A stretch of DNA of 64,000 nucleotides. It comes from Nitrospirota bacterium (GTDB taxonomy: Bacteria; Nitrospirota; Nitrospiria; Nitrospirales; Nitrospiraceae). The DNA lies in contig JAUXQT010000053.1 in assembly GCA_030682135.1 (NCBI GenBank), forward strand, positions 1 to 64,000. The letters run 5' to 3'. The notes under the pieces were generated by a model that did no database searches, was not told where the DNA came from, and worked only from the letters and a program-made list of their open reading frames with translations. Within the stretch, counting starts at the first letter, position 1. Every line of letters starts with the position of its first letter. Below, one piece after another: positions 34,600-42,398 of the stretch. The position numbers and the translations under genes were made by a program.

Positions 34600-35617
34600 A
34601 CTCTTCCTACTCTTTGTCGGTCTCCTTACCCTCGTTCTCATCGTCTGGCATATCGGTCCAGGACAGATCTACGACGCGGCAGCGCAACTTGGGCCTGGTG
34701 CGCTTCTCGTCCTGCTGATTCCCTCCGTTATCATGTATGTGATCGAAGCCTACGGATGGAAAGTCACGCTGGGTCCCTCGGCGAAGGCGATTCCCTTCTG
34801 GCGGGTGCTTGCGATCAGGACAGCCGGTGAAGTGGTGAACATGACCACACCGAGCGCCTATGTCGGGGGTGAGCCGCTCAAGGCCTATTTGCTGAAGAAG
34901 CACAACGTGCCGATGGTGGAAGGGCTCGCCTCGGTCATTATCGCGAAAACGACGATGACGATTGCCGAAGTGCTGTTCATTCTGCTCGGCATTGCGTTGG
35001 GGGTGTGGCTGTTGGGTGGGAACGATTCATCCGGTCAGACCGTGGCTGCGGCACTCTTGAGCGTGGGCCTCTTGGCGTTCGGGACTGCGGCATTTGTGTT
35101 TGTGCAGCGGCAAGGGCTCTTTACCTGGCTTCTGGGGTTTCTGCGGAAGATCGGGCTGAAGATCGCCTATCTGGAAGCGCGTGAAGAGCAGTTACGGTCG
35201 CTGGACCGAACGATCTTGAGTTTTTACCGCGACAACCGTCCGGCCTTTTATACTTCCACAGGGCTCTTCTTATTGGGTTGGCTGTCTGAGGCCTTGGAGG
35301 TGTACGTCATCCTCTATTTTCTCGGCGGTCCTGCCATGGCCCTCTCCGCGATTTCGATCGGCGCCCTCTCAGTCTTCATCAAGGGCGGCACCTTCTTCAT
35401 TCCCGGCAGCCTCGGCGCCCAAGACGGCGGCAATCTCTTGCTGCTCAGGGCCTTCGGCTACAGCGACGTGACCGGGATCACCTTCGCGCTGCTCCGGCGG
35501 TTCCGCGAACTGGTCTGGATTGGACTAGGCTTGCTCTGCCTGACCTTCGTCGGCGGGCGTACAGTAGCAATTCAGGAAGAGCTTACTCAAGATTCAGGGG
35601 ATGGGAAGGCGGGCTAG
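34589..35617 (+). CDS. Flippase-like (LPG synthase TM/UPF0104) membrane protein
   Basis: 342 residues from a GTG overlapping the previous stop codon. About eight to nine membrane segments; RTAGEVVNMTTPSAYVGGEP followed by LKAYLLKK and FIKGGTFFIPGSLGAQDGG are the signature blocks of the PF03706 lysylphosphatidylglycerol-synthetase TM family (also HpnL/AglD). It probably moves or modifies the lipid-linked product of the operon across the membrane, but the activity is inferred. Confidence 0.82.
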   Translation: MRIRLFLLFVGLLTLVLIVWHIGPGQIYDAAAQLGPGALLVLLIPSVIMYVIEAYGWKVTLGPSAKAIPFWRVLAIRTAGEVVNMTTPSAYVGGEPLKAYLLKKHNVPMVEGLASVIIAKTTMTIAEVLFILLGIALGVWLLGGNDSSGQTVAAALLSVGLLAFGTAAFVFVQRQGLFTWLLGFLRKIGLKIAYLEAREEQLRSLDRTILSFYRDNRPAFYTSTGLFLLGWLSEALEVYVILYFLGGPAMALSAISIGALSVFIKGGTFFIPGSLGAQDGGNLLLLRAFGYSDVTGITFALLRRFRELVWIGLGLLCLTFVGGRTVAIQEELTQDSGDGKAG

Positions 35618-35659
35618 AGGGTCTCCTGTGCTCGTCCGACGCACACAGGCTTGTCTGTC

Positions 35660-35760
35660 TGGTTGGATAGTCTTTCTGGTCTATCTGGTTCTTCTGGATG
35701 AATTTCCGGTCCGATCAACGAGACAAACCAGATAGACGAGATAAACCTGATGAACCAACC
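35660..35760. repeat. Family B palindrome, copy 2
   Basis: GGTTGGATAGTCTTTCTGGTC on the left and CCAGATAGACGAGATAAACC and GAACCAACC on the right make an imperfect stem. Same words as 4241-4320. Sits behind the last gene of the phosphonate-like operon. Confidence 0.55.
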
Positions 35761-35924
35761 TTCGTTGGACGCGCGCAGTAAAAGATCACTCAGCCACCAT
35801 CCCTGAAGAGAGAACGAGCGAGTTTGGAGGGATTGCCTGTAGCCTTATTCAGCTCGCGTACTCGTGGGACGACAGTCGCCCCCATGAGGAGCGAAGAATG
35901 GGAGGGGAACGAACGGCCAGGTGC

Positions 35925-35951
35925 CCTTCTTGCTCGCAGAACGCGCACGAT
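35925..35951 (+). repeat. 27-bp inverted repeat flanking the nuclease-like gene (left copy)
   Basis: The sequence beginning CCTTCTTGCTCGCAGAACGC is repeated base for base, inverted, at 37889-37915. It belongs to family E, but here the extent is a perfect 27 bases. Confidence 0.8.
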
Positions 35952-36004
35952 TTCATTTGTCACCGGCAATCAGAGTCAGCCGTCATATAAGTAGGTGTCT
36001 AAAA

Positions 36005-37729
36005 TCATCCAGGGCTAGCAGGAGTGCCACCAGGGAAAATGACTTGGATCGCATTCTCAAAGACTGTCTTGAATGCAGACTCGAGGTCGGTGTTTTTCTT
36101 GAAGCCATGCGAGCTTATAACGGAATTTTCTATTGTTTGGAATGACCAATAGCGACCTGGATCGTTACTGTACCAAGCATGGAGTAGATCAGAAATGGGT
36201 TTGTCCTGAAGGTACGCAGAAATTCCTTCCATTCCTTCACTTGAAAGACAGAATATTGGGGTAACTGTTTTAGGCCTCACCTTCCGCCGATTAAAGAACC
36301 CGTCCGCCTTCATCTGCAGGTAATGGGAGATGCCCCAGCTTCCTCCAATATCGTCTCGTGTAACAAGCACAGGGAAGATGGTGTTGATTCTTGAAAGATC
36401 GACATCGGCGACACTAGCCGGAGTCTGCTTGTCAAAAACTCTGAGGATGGCCTGAGTCAGTTGCCGAACTCCTTTGCGTTTGGTTTCAGTGCCAATAAGG
36501 TTATCTTCAATTTCCGCTGCAAGTTCAGTTAAATCGCCCTTGTACTTTGACTGGGCAGTGAATGTGCTCCCTTTGTATTCAAGGAAAATCGCGGTACTGC
36601 CACAAATAATGATGGCATCACAGACCTCGTCTCCATTTTTGTATTTGGGAGATGGGTAAAATCTGTTCGGGCTATTTCTGCATGCTTGTTCAAGGATCCA
36701 GTTCATGTAGTTTTCAAATGTGATCCCCCAATAGTTATGGAGCCGCTCCTTGTCTTTGTGACTTGGTAGCGAGCTATGAACGTGCCAGAAAATTCCTGAG
36801 TCCAACTTTTCCGAAAGATATCTTGTGTCAAGTGCAACGAATATATCTCCTTTTAGTCGACAGACAGGCTTGTCACGAAACCAGGTCATGTCTAAAGGTC
36901 CCCAGTTTCTAGATAGAAACTTTTTGGCTAAATATGTGGGTGTGGCAGATACATCTTCAAGGAAGCAATTTACTGATTTTGGATTTACGTGGGCCCGTGT
37001 GAACCATTCCTTGGTTAACCCAATGTTGTTTTCCATCTTGGCAATCTGTTCGAAGTTTAGTGCCAGGTAGTGAGAAATCATGGCAGCACAAAACGCCAAG
37101 TATTCATCAGTGGATAGGCCTGCAGCGGCAAGAAATGCTTCTTCAATGTTGAAATAACTTCCGCTGCTTGGAGAAGGCCCGAACTTTTTCAGCATCAACC
37201 ATGCCCTGCCAATTCTGTTATCAAGGGACGTTGTCCCAGACTCCAAGACTGGAATTGAGTGAGTCATTCTTATCAGGTCTTGTTGGCTAGTTGTTCTGTC
37301 GCGATAGGTAAAATCGAAATGGAGAAGGTCATTTGCCATTAGAAAGGCAAGGCCAAGGCCTCCCCAGTATGGATGTCTAAAGCGATCTAAGACAGTCTCG
37401 TCATCCTGACAGCATAGGACTGCCTGTTTTGCGACAAACAATATCTGCGCGCGATGAAAAACGACCTGAGGGTGGGAAGACGAGGAGATTATTCCTTTGA
37501 GGCGGCTGGCGTGTTCAGGCAGGAAGGCCATCTCCAATAATTTTTCGTGGACGTCTTTTCTGACAGTGCCGCTCCACGTCTCTAATACTGTATTTAGTAG
37601 AGCACATAGAAATAGGACTTCGGATCTCTTGTGCCTAGACAGGAATGATTTTAGTTGATCAATGGTACAAGAATTACCTGTTACATCCTTGAACGAAATA
37701 TATGTCCCGAGCGGAGGCGTTTTAGGCAT
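36005..37729 (-). CDS. PD-(D/E)XK-like nuclease-type protein of low GC
   Basis: 574 residues from the ATG at 37729 (a GTG at 37747 is in frame). The N-terminal 300 residues are helix-rich with no known domain. A restriction-endonuclease-like core is suggested by E339 (TFENYMNWILEQ), D371 (DEVCDAIIICG) and E384-x-K386 (FLEYKG). No methylase nearby. Base composition is clearly lower in GC than both neighbours and the gene is flanked by a perfect 27-bp inverted repeat, so it looks acquired. A role in defence is only inferred. Confidence 0.7.
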   Translation of the reverse strand: MPKTPPLGTYISFKDVTGNSCTIDQLKSFLSRHKRSEVLFLCALLNTVLETWSGTVRKDVHEKLLEMAFLPEHASRLKGIISSSSHPQVVFHRAQILFVAKQAVLCCQDDETVLDRFRHPYWGGLGLAFLMANDLLHFDFTYRDRTTSQQDLIRMTHSIPVLESGTTSLDNRIGRAWLMLKKFGPSPSSGSYFNIEEAFLAAAGLSTDEYLAFCAAMISHYLALNFEQIAKMENNIGLTKEWFTRAHVNPKSVNCFLEDVSATPTYLAKKFLSRNWGPLDMTWFRDKPVCRLKGDIFVALDTRYLSEKLDSGIFWHVHSSLPSHKDKERLHNYWGITFENYMNWILEQACRNSPNRFYPSPKYKNGDEVCDAIIICGSTAIFLEYKGSTFTAQSKYKGDLTELAAEIEDNLIGTETKRKGVRQLTQAILRVFDKQTPASVADVDLSRINTIFPVLVTRDDIGGSWGISHYLQMKADGFFNRRKVRPKTVTPIFCLSSEGMEGISAYLQDKPISDLLHAWYSNDPGRYWSFQTIENSVISSHGFKKNTDLESAFKTVFENAIQVIFPGGTPASPG

Positions 37730-37862
37730 ACGGATTGAATACCACACTTTGCTATTTCAGCGGGAGTGACCAGGTCTGCTCTTGATTGCGCGCGTCTCTT
37801 GCGGCCTTCTCAGCAACACCACGCATCTTCTCTCCCAAGGGAGTCGCCGGACTGTCCTTCAC

Positions 37863-37912
37863 TGCGCGCATCGGACGAGCACATTCTGATCGTGCGCGTT
37901 CTGCGAGCAAGA
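37863..37912 (-). repeat. Family E repeat, copy 3
   Basis: In reverse complement reads TGCTCGCAGAACGCGCACGA followed by ATGTGCTCGTCCGATGCGCG, matching 8852-8900 in word order. The 27-bp inverted repeat copy overlaps it (37889-37915). Confidence 0.6.
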
Positions 37913-37915
37913 AGG
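37889..37915 (-). repeat. 27-bp inverted repeat flanking the nuclease-like gene (right copy)
   Basis: Exact reverse complement of 35925-35951, on the other side of the low-GC gene. Confidence 0.8.
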
Positions 37916-37999
37916 ATGGTCTGGCGGCTCCCTTCCTATCCTTCTGAGGCCGCGCGTTCCGTGAGCACGAAGGGCACGGTCGCTCCCGCCTCTTTCCCC

Positions 38000-38296
38000 T
38001 TAGAGCAAGTACCGGTCGATGCTCAGGGCTCCGTGGAAGACACCGAGGATGTCGATCCCTTCCGAGTTCTTGATTACATATGCGATTCGGTAGTGACCGT
38101 GAAGAAGGATACGGATGTGCCGGTCCGGTCGCTGCCAGTAGCGGTAGCCTGATTCGGGGAACTCTCGGAGGATCTCTGCCTTCTGATAGAGCGTTTCAAC
38201 GGTGCGGATTGCGGCGGCGGGATTATCTTGCGCGATGAAATCGTGGATGTCGCGGAGCCATCGTTCTGCTTCGGCTGTCCAGGTCAGCTCCGCCAT
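38000..38296 (-). CDS. ParE/RelE-type toxin
   Basis: 98 residues. LTWTAEAERWLRDIHDFIAQ, then PESGYRYWQRPDRHIRILLH and HYRIAYVIK...IDILGVFHG are the ParE/RelE superfamily pattern (E/R/H-R-L on the later strands). Follows its antitoxin gene with an overlap of 13 bases. Confidence 0.85.
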   Translation of the reverse strand: MAELTWTAEAERWLRDIHDFIAQDNPAAAIRTVETLYQKAEILREFPESGYRYWQRPDRHIRILLHGHYRIAYVIKNSEGIDILGVFHGALSIDRYLL

Positions 38297-38469
38297 GTTT
38301 TGATGCGGTGCCCCATCTCTTCGTGGCTAATCGTCCTTCCTGCATCGGAGTCCGCAAGCCCTCTCTCAACCATTCTGGCAAACGCCAACTCTCGCAGGAT
38401 CTCGTCGTACGAGCTGTCGTCCGGTTGGTCCTGGAGAATCTTTGCGATCTGTTCTTTGGCGGAGAGCAT
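38284..38469 (-). CDS. ParD-like antitoxin
   Basis: 61 residues from the ATG at 38469, with GAGG 6 bases upstream. MLSAKEQIAKILQDQPDDSS and EMGHRIKTW at the end are typical of addiction-module antitoxins that pair with ParE-like toxins. Upstream codons of the open frame are not convincing. The gene is transcribed away from cstA. Confidence 0.8.
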   Translation of the reverse strand: MLSAKEQIAKILQDQPDDSSYDEILRELAFARMVERGLADSDAGRTISHEEMGHRIKTWRS

Positions 38470-38592
38470 GGTCACCTCACTTTGCGGGGCACCTGGAATT
38501 TTATGTGCCGGTTGAGAGCCGATTCCCAGGCGATCTGTCTTCAAGAATAGCGGGAAGCCCTTTGATTTACAAGCGATCAGGGGGTTGTTAGT

Positions 38593-40611
38593 ATGCCGCC
38601 CGTGAAACACTTTCTTGTCTTAATCTGGGGCCTGGTTGCCATTCTCGGATCGGTCGCGCTTGCCTTCGTGACTGGTCTCGTCAATCCCAACGAAAAAGTG
38701 AACGGGCTCTGGCTGGTCGTGGCGGCGGCCTGCATCTATGTGTTGGCCTTTCGCTTCTATGGCCGCTGGATCTCGCAGCGAGTCGTGGAGCTGAACGATC
38801 AGCGGGTCACGCCGGCGGTGCGGTTGAACGACGGAGTCAATTTTCACCCCACCAATAAATACGTCCTGTTCGGTCATCACTTCGCGGCGATTGCCGGAGC
38901 TGGGCCGTTGCTTGGGCCGGTCCTGGCGGCGCAGTTTGGATTCTTGCCCGGCTTCCTCTGGTTGGTGATCGGGGCTGTGTTGGGCGGCGCGGTCCAGGAT
39001 TTCATCATCCTGGTGGCGTCGATGAGACGGAATGGCCGCTCATTGCCTGAGATTGCGCGGGATGAACTGGGCCTTGTCACTGGGACGGCGACGGCAGTGG
39101 CGGTGCTCTTCATCGTGGTGGTGGCGTTGGCAGGGCTGGGATTTGCCGTCGTGAATGCCCTCTATCGCAATGCCTGGGGCACCTTCACCATTGCGATGAC
39201 GATCCCCATCGGCTTCATCATGGGCTTCTATCTCCAAAAGTTCCGGCCCGGCCAGGTGGCGGAAGTCTCGCTGATCGGCGTGGTGCTGTTGGTCGCGGCT
39301 GTCATCTTCGGGCGGGGGGTCGCTCAGTCTTCGATCGCCGGCTGGTTCGAGTTTGAGCGCACGACGTTGGTGTTGGTGTTGGCCGGTTATGGGTTTCTGG
39401 CTTCCGTCCTGCCTGGCTGGATGCTCCTGGTGCCGCGCGGCTACCTCTCCACCTTCATGAAGCTTGGCGTAGTGGGCTTGCTGGGGGTGGGTGTGGTGCT
39501 CATGGCGCCGACGATCGAGATGCCGCGCGTAACCATTTTCGCCAGCGGAGGCGGGCCGATTATTCCCGGTACGCTCTTTCCCTTTCTCTTTATCACCATT
39601 GCCTGTGGCGCCGTGTCTGGCTTTCACTCGCTGGTCTCTTCCGGGACGACGCCGAAGATGATTGAGCAGGAATCCCAGGCTACGGTTGGTTATGGGGCGA
39701 TGTTGCTGGAAAGTTTCGTCGGTGTGATGGCTTTGATTGCGGCCTCGGTCTTAATCCCCGGCGATTATCTGGCGATCAACACGATGCTCTCGCCTGAGGC
39801 TCTTGCTGCGATGGGCTTTCCGATCTCGCGGATTCAGGAGCTCTCGCAACTGGTCGAGGCGGATGTGGCGGGCCGGCCTGGCGGCGCCGTGTCCCTGGCA
39901 GTCGGCATGGCCTCCATCTTTTCTGCGCTTCCTGGGATGTCCGGCTTGATGGCCTACTGGTATCAGTTTGCCCTGGTGTTCGAGGCTCTGTTTATTCTGA
40001 CGACGATCGATACCGGCACACGCGTGGGGCGTTATCTCATCCAGGAGATGGGAGGGCGGTTCTATGCCCCCCTGCGGCGGATGAATTGGTGGCCCGGTGT
40101 GGTGCTGAGCAGCGGGTTGATCGTGGGGGCCTGGGCCTATCTGATCGGCACCGGCAGTATTTCGACGCTCTGGCCGATGTTCGGCGCCGCGAATCAGTTG
40201 CTCGGCACCTTGGCCCTCTGTATCGGGACAACGGTGCTCATCAAGATGAATAAGGCGCAGTATCTCTGGATCACGGCCTTGCCGATGTTGTTTGTCGGGA
40301 CCGTCACCTTGATGGGGTCCTACGAGATGTTCGGGATGTTTGTGGCCAAGGCCTCGTCCCTTGCCGATAGCGGGCAGGCCTTTGCTCTGTATCTGGATGC
40401 GGGGCTGGTGGCGGTGGTGGCCTTGCTCGCGGTGATCGTCTTGGGCGATAGTATCGTACAGTGGTATGGCTATGTGGTCTTGAAGCGGCCCTTCACCAGC
40501 AGTGAAGTGGTGGTAATGGCCGGTGGGAGTTCGCCTGGAAGGCTGCAGACCACGATTCATCATGATGGCGAAGAAAGACGGATGCAGTTGCCCGGTGGGG
40601 GGTGTTGTTAA
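38593..40611 (+). CDS. cstA: Carbon starvation protein A (peptide/pyruvate transporter)
   Basis: 672 residues, about 16 membrane spans. NPTNKYVLFGHHFAAIAGAG, then LGPVLAAQFGFLPGFLWLV and a conserved FHSLVSSGTTPKMI are strong CstA family marks. Transport of peptides or pyruvate is known for the family; the substrate here is not known. Confidence 0.93.
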   Translation: MPPVKHFLVLIWGLVAILGSVALAFVTGLVNPNEKVNGLWLVVAAACIYVLAFRFYGRWISQRVVELNDQRVTPAVRLNDGVNFHPTNKYVLFGHHFAAIAGAGPLLGPVLAAQFGFLPGFLWLVIGAVLGGAVQDFIILVASMRRNGRSLPEIARDELGLVTGTATAVAVLFIVVVALAGLGFAVVNALYRNAWGTFTIAMTIPIGFIMGFYLQKFRPGQVAEVSLIGVVLLVAAVIFGRGVAQSSIAGWFEFERTTLVLVLAGYGFLASVLPGWMLLVPRGYLSTFMKLGVVGLLGVGVVLMAPTIEMPRVTIFASGGGPIIPGTLFPFLFITIACGAVSGFHSLVSSGTTPKMIEQESQATVGYGAMLLESFVGVMALIAASVLIPGDYLAINTMLSPEALAAMGFPISRIQELSQLVEADVAGRPGGAVSLAVGMASIFSALPGMSGLMAYWYQFALVFEALFILTTIDTGTRVGRYLIQEMGGRFYAPLRRMNWWPGVVLSSGLIVGAWAYLIGTGSISTLWPMFGAANQLLGTLALCIGTTVLIKMNKAQYLWITALPMLFVGTVTLMGSYEMFGMFVAKASSLADSGQAFALYLDAGLVAVVALLAVIVLGDSIVQWYGYVVLKRPFTSSEVVVMAGGSSPGRLQTTIHHDGEERRMQLPGGGCC

Positions 40612-40686
40612 TAAATGGTTAGCGGGACAAGCGCGAGAAACCAGTCTCGCTAGTCGCGCAGGTCTCGCGAGAAGCGGAGGGGAACT

Positions 40687-41184
40687 ATGGCTGAGCAATA
40701 TTCGTTCGATGTGGTGTCGGAAGTAGACATGCAGGAGATGAAGAACGTCGTCGATCAGGCGTCGAAGGAAATCAAGCAGCGCTTCGACTTCAAGGACTCG
40801 AAAACGGAAATTACCTTGAAGGAAAAGGAAAAGGAATTGTCCTTGGTTTCTGACGATGAATATAAGCTCAATGCGGTGATCGACATCATCAAGGCCAAGT
40901 GCATCAAGCGCGGGGTGTCGCTGAAAGCGTTTGACTATGGGACTATCGAAGCGGCGCTGGGTGGGACGGTACGCCAGGTGGCGAAGATTCAAAGCGGGAT
41001 CGCAGCGGACAAGGCAAAAGAGGTGACGAAGGCCATCAAGGAGTCCAAGCTGAAGGTGCAGGCGCAGATTCAGGGCGAGCAAGTGCGCGTGCTGAGCAAG
41101 AGCAAGGACGATCTCCAGGCGGCCATGGCGTTTCTCAAGGGGCAGGATTTTGAGATTGATCTGCAGTTCACCAACTACCGCTGA
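40687..41184 (+). CDS. yajQ: YajQ-family nucleotide-binding protein
   Basis: 165 residues, AGGGG upstream. EQYSFDVVSEVDMQEMKNVV, then RFDFKDSKTEI, QVRVLSKSKDDLQAAM and QFTNYR at the end are the YajQ signature. YajQ members bind nucleotides, and some bind c-di-GMP. This organism also has five PilZ proteins in the window. Its stop codon is followed directly by family A copy 5. Confidence 0.93.
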   Translation: MAEQYSFDVVSEVDMQEMKNVVDQASKEIKQRFDFKDSKTEITLKEKEKELSLVSDDEYKLNAVIDIIKAKCIKRGVSLKAFDYGTIEAALGGTVRQVAKIQSGIAADKAKEVTKAIKESKLKVQAQIQGEQVRVLSKSKDDLQAAMAFLKGQDFEIDLQFTNYR

Positions 41185-41312
41185 TCCAGGATGCTGAAAC
41201 AGGTCACCAGCTTCGTTCTCGGATCGAAATAATCCTCAACGTACCCAGAGGGTACGCTTCCGGTTATTTCTCTCCTGCGGCCTTGCTGGATGACCTGTTT
41301 GAGCATCCTGGA
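41185..41312 (+). repeat. Family A hairpin element, copy 5
   Basis: TCCAGGATGCTGAAACAGG to CCTGTTTGAGCATCCTGGA, inner arms GAAATAA / TTATTTC, centre GTACCCAGAGGGTAC. It touches the yajQ stop codon. Confidence 0.88.
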
Positions 41313-41334
41313 TAGATTCTGCGCCGTTTAACAC

Positions 41335-42360
41335 ATGACACACGCTCTCGCTCTTCTGCTTTTTTTCTTTGCTGCTCTGACGGGCTGCAATCGCAGCGAT
41401 GCGATTGTGGTGATCCAGCTCCATCCGAAGAATCCCGACATCATCTACGTCGCGACGAACGACTACATCTATAAGACGCGCGATGGGGGCAGGACCTGGA
41501 CGAACCTGTCGCATGGCATGAGCCATTCCCGCGTGATCTCGATGGCGCTCGACCCCGTCTATCCGGCTACGGTCTATGCCGGCACGAAGGGCGATGCGGT
41601 GTACAAGAGTTACGATGGGGGGCAGCGTTGGGTTTCGCAACGATCCGGCCTGGACGATGTGACGGTATCTTCCGTGGTCAACCAATTTGTCTTCGATCCT
41701 GCTGACAACCAGCATCTGTTCGCCGCGACGACGATGGGGGTGTTTGAAACCAGGAATGCCGGCGACAGTTGGACGAAGCGCATGGAGGGCATGAAGGAAG
41801 TGCTGATGGTCGTGACGCTCGGCCTGGACCCCACGAGGCCTGATATTCTCTATGCAGGCACGAGTGGCGGTGTCTATAAATCGCTTGATCAAGCGGGGCA
41901 TTGGGAGAAGGTGAATAACGGTCTCGTGTCTCCCGCCATCATCAAGTCATCACGCGCGCTGAATGTGACGGCAACTCTCGTCGACCCCTATGAGCCGGAC
42001 ACGGTCTATGCCGCGACGCTGGAAGGGCTCTATAAGTCGACGGATGCGGCGGCGTCCTGGGTGCGCATCGCCCAATCGCTGCACGATCAGATGGTGTTTT
42101 CGATGGTCTTGGATCGGACGAAAAAAGGTGTGATGTATCTGGGTGGCCGGGAAGGTATTCACCGGAGCGAAGACGGCGGGAACACCTGGACGACGCTGAA
42201 TAGGGGGTTGGCAACGCTGAATGTGCGGTCGCTGGCGCAGAGTGCTATCGATCCGAAATTATTTTATCTTGGGACGAACGGGAGCGGGTTGTATCGCAGT
42301 CAAGATGCAGGCGAGACATGGGAGCCGATGCCGCCGGTGGTTACCGCGCCTTCATCCTGA
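41335..42360 (+). CDS. Asp-box (BNR) beta-propeller lipoprotein, Ycf48-like
   Basis: 341 residues. Lipobox LTGC at residues 16-19 after a hydrophobic signal. Seven Asp-box repeats can be counted: YKTRDGGRTW, YKSYDGGQRW, FETRNAGDSW, YKSLDQAGHW, YKSTDAAASW, HRSEDGGNTW and YRSQDAGETW, each preceded by a DPxxPxxVYAGT-like strand, so a seven-bladed propeller. A lipid-anchored protein facing the periplasm; function unknown. Confidence 0.85.
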   Translation: MTHALALLLFFFAALTGCNRSDAIVVIQLHPKNPDIIYVATNDYIYKTRDGGRTWTNLSHGMSHSRVISMALDPVYPATVYAGTKGDAVYKSYDGGQRWVSQRSGLDDVTVSSVVNQFVFDPADNQHLFAATTMGVFETRNAGDSWTKRMEGMKEVLMVVTLGLDPTRPDILYAGTSGGVYKSLDQAGHWEKVNNGLVSPAIIKSSRALNVTATLVDPYEPDTVYAATLEGLYKSTDAAASWVRIAQSLHDQMVFSMVLDRTKKGVMYLGGREGIHRSEDGGNTWTTLNRGLATLNVRSLAQSAIDPKLFYLGTNGSGLYRSQDAGETWEPMPPVVTAPSS

Positions 42361-42398
42361 AGCGGATGGTGACAGCCTATCGTAGCGGGATCGGTCTG

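Larger units (their letters stand above)
35618..36004. other. Intergenic region with two repeat families
   Basis: No gene seen. It holds a family B palindrome (35660-35760) and the left copy of the 27-bp inverted repeat (35925-35951) that flanks the next gene. Confidence 0.5.

Noticed and set aside
39751-41082. 443-residue open frame antisense to cstA and yajQ
   Set aside because: Both sense genes are certain; the antisense product has no family features.
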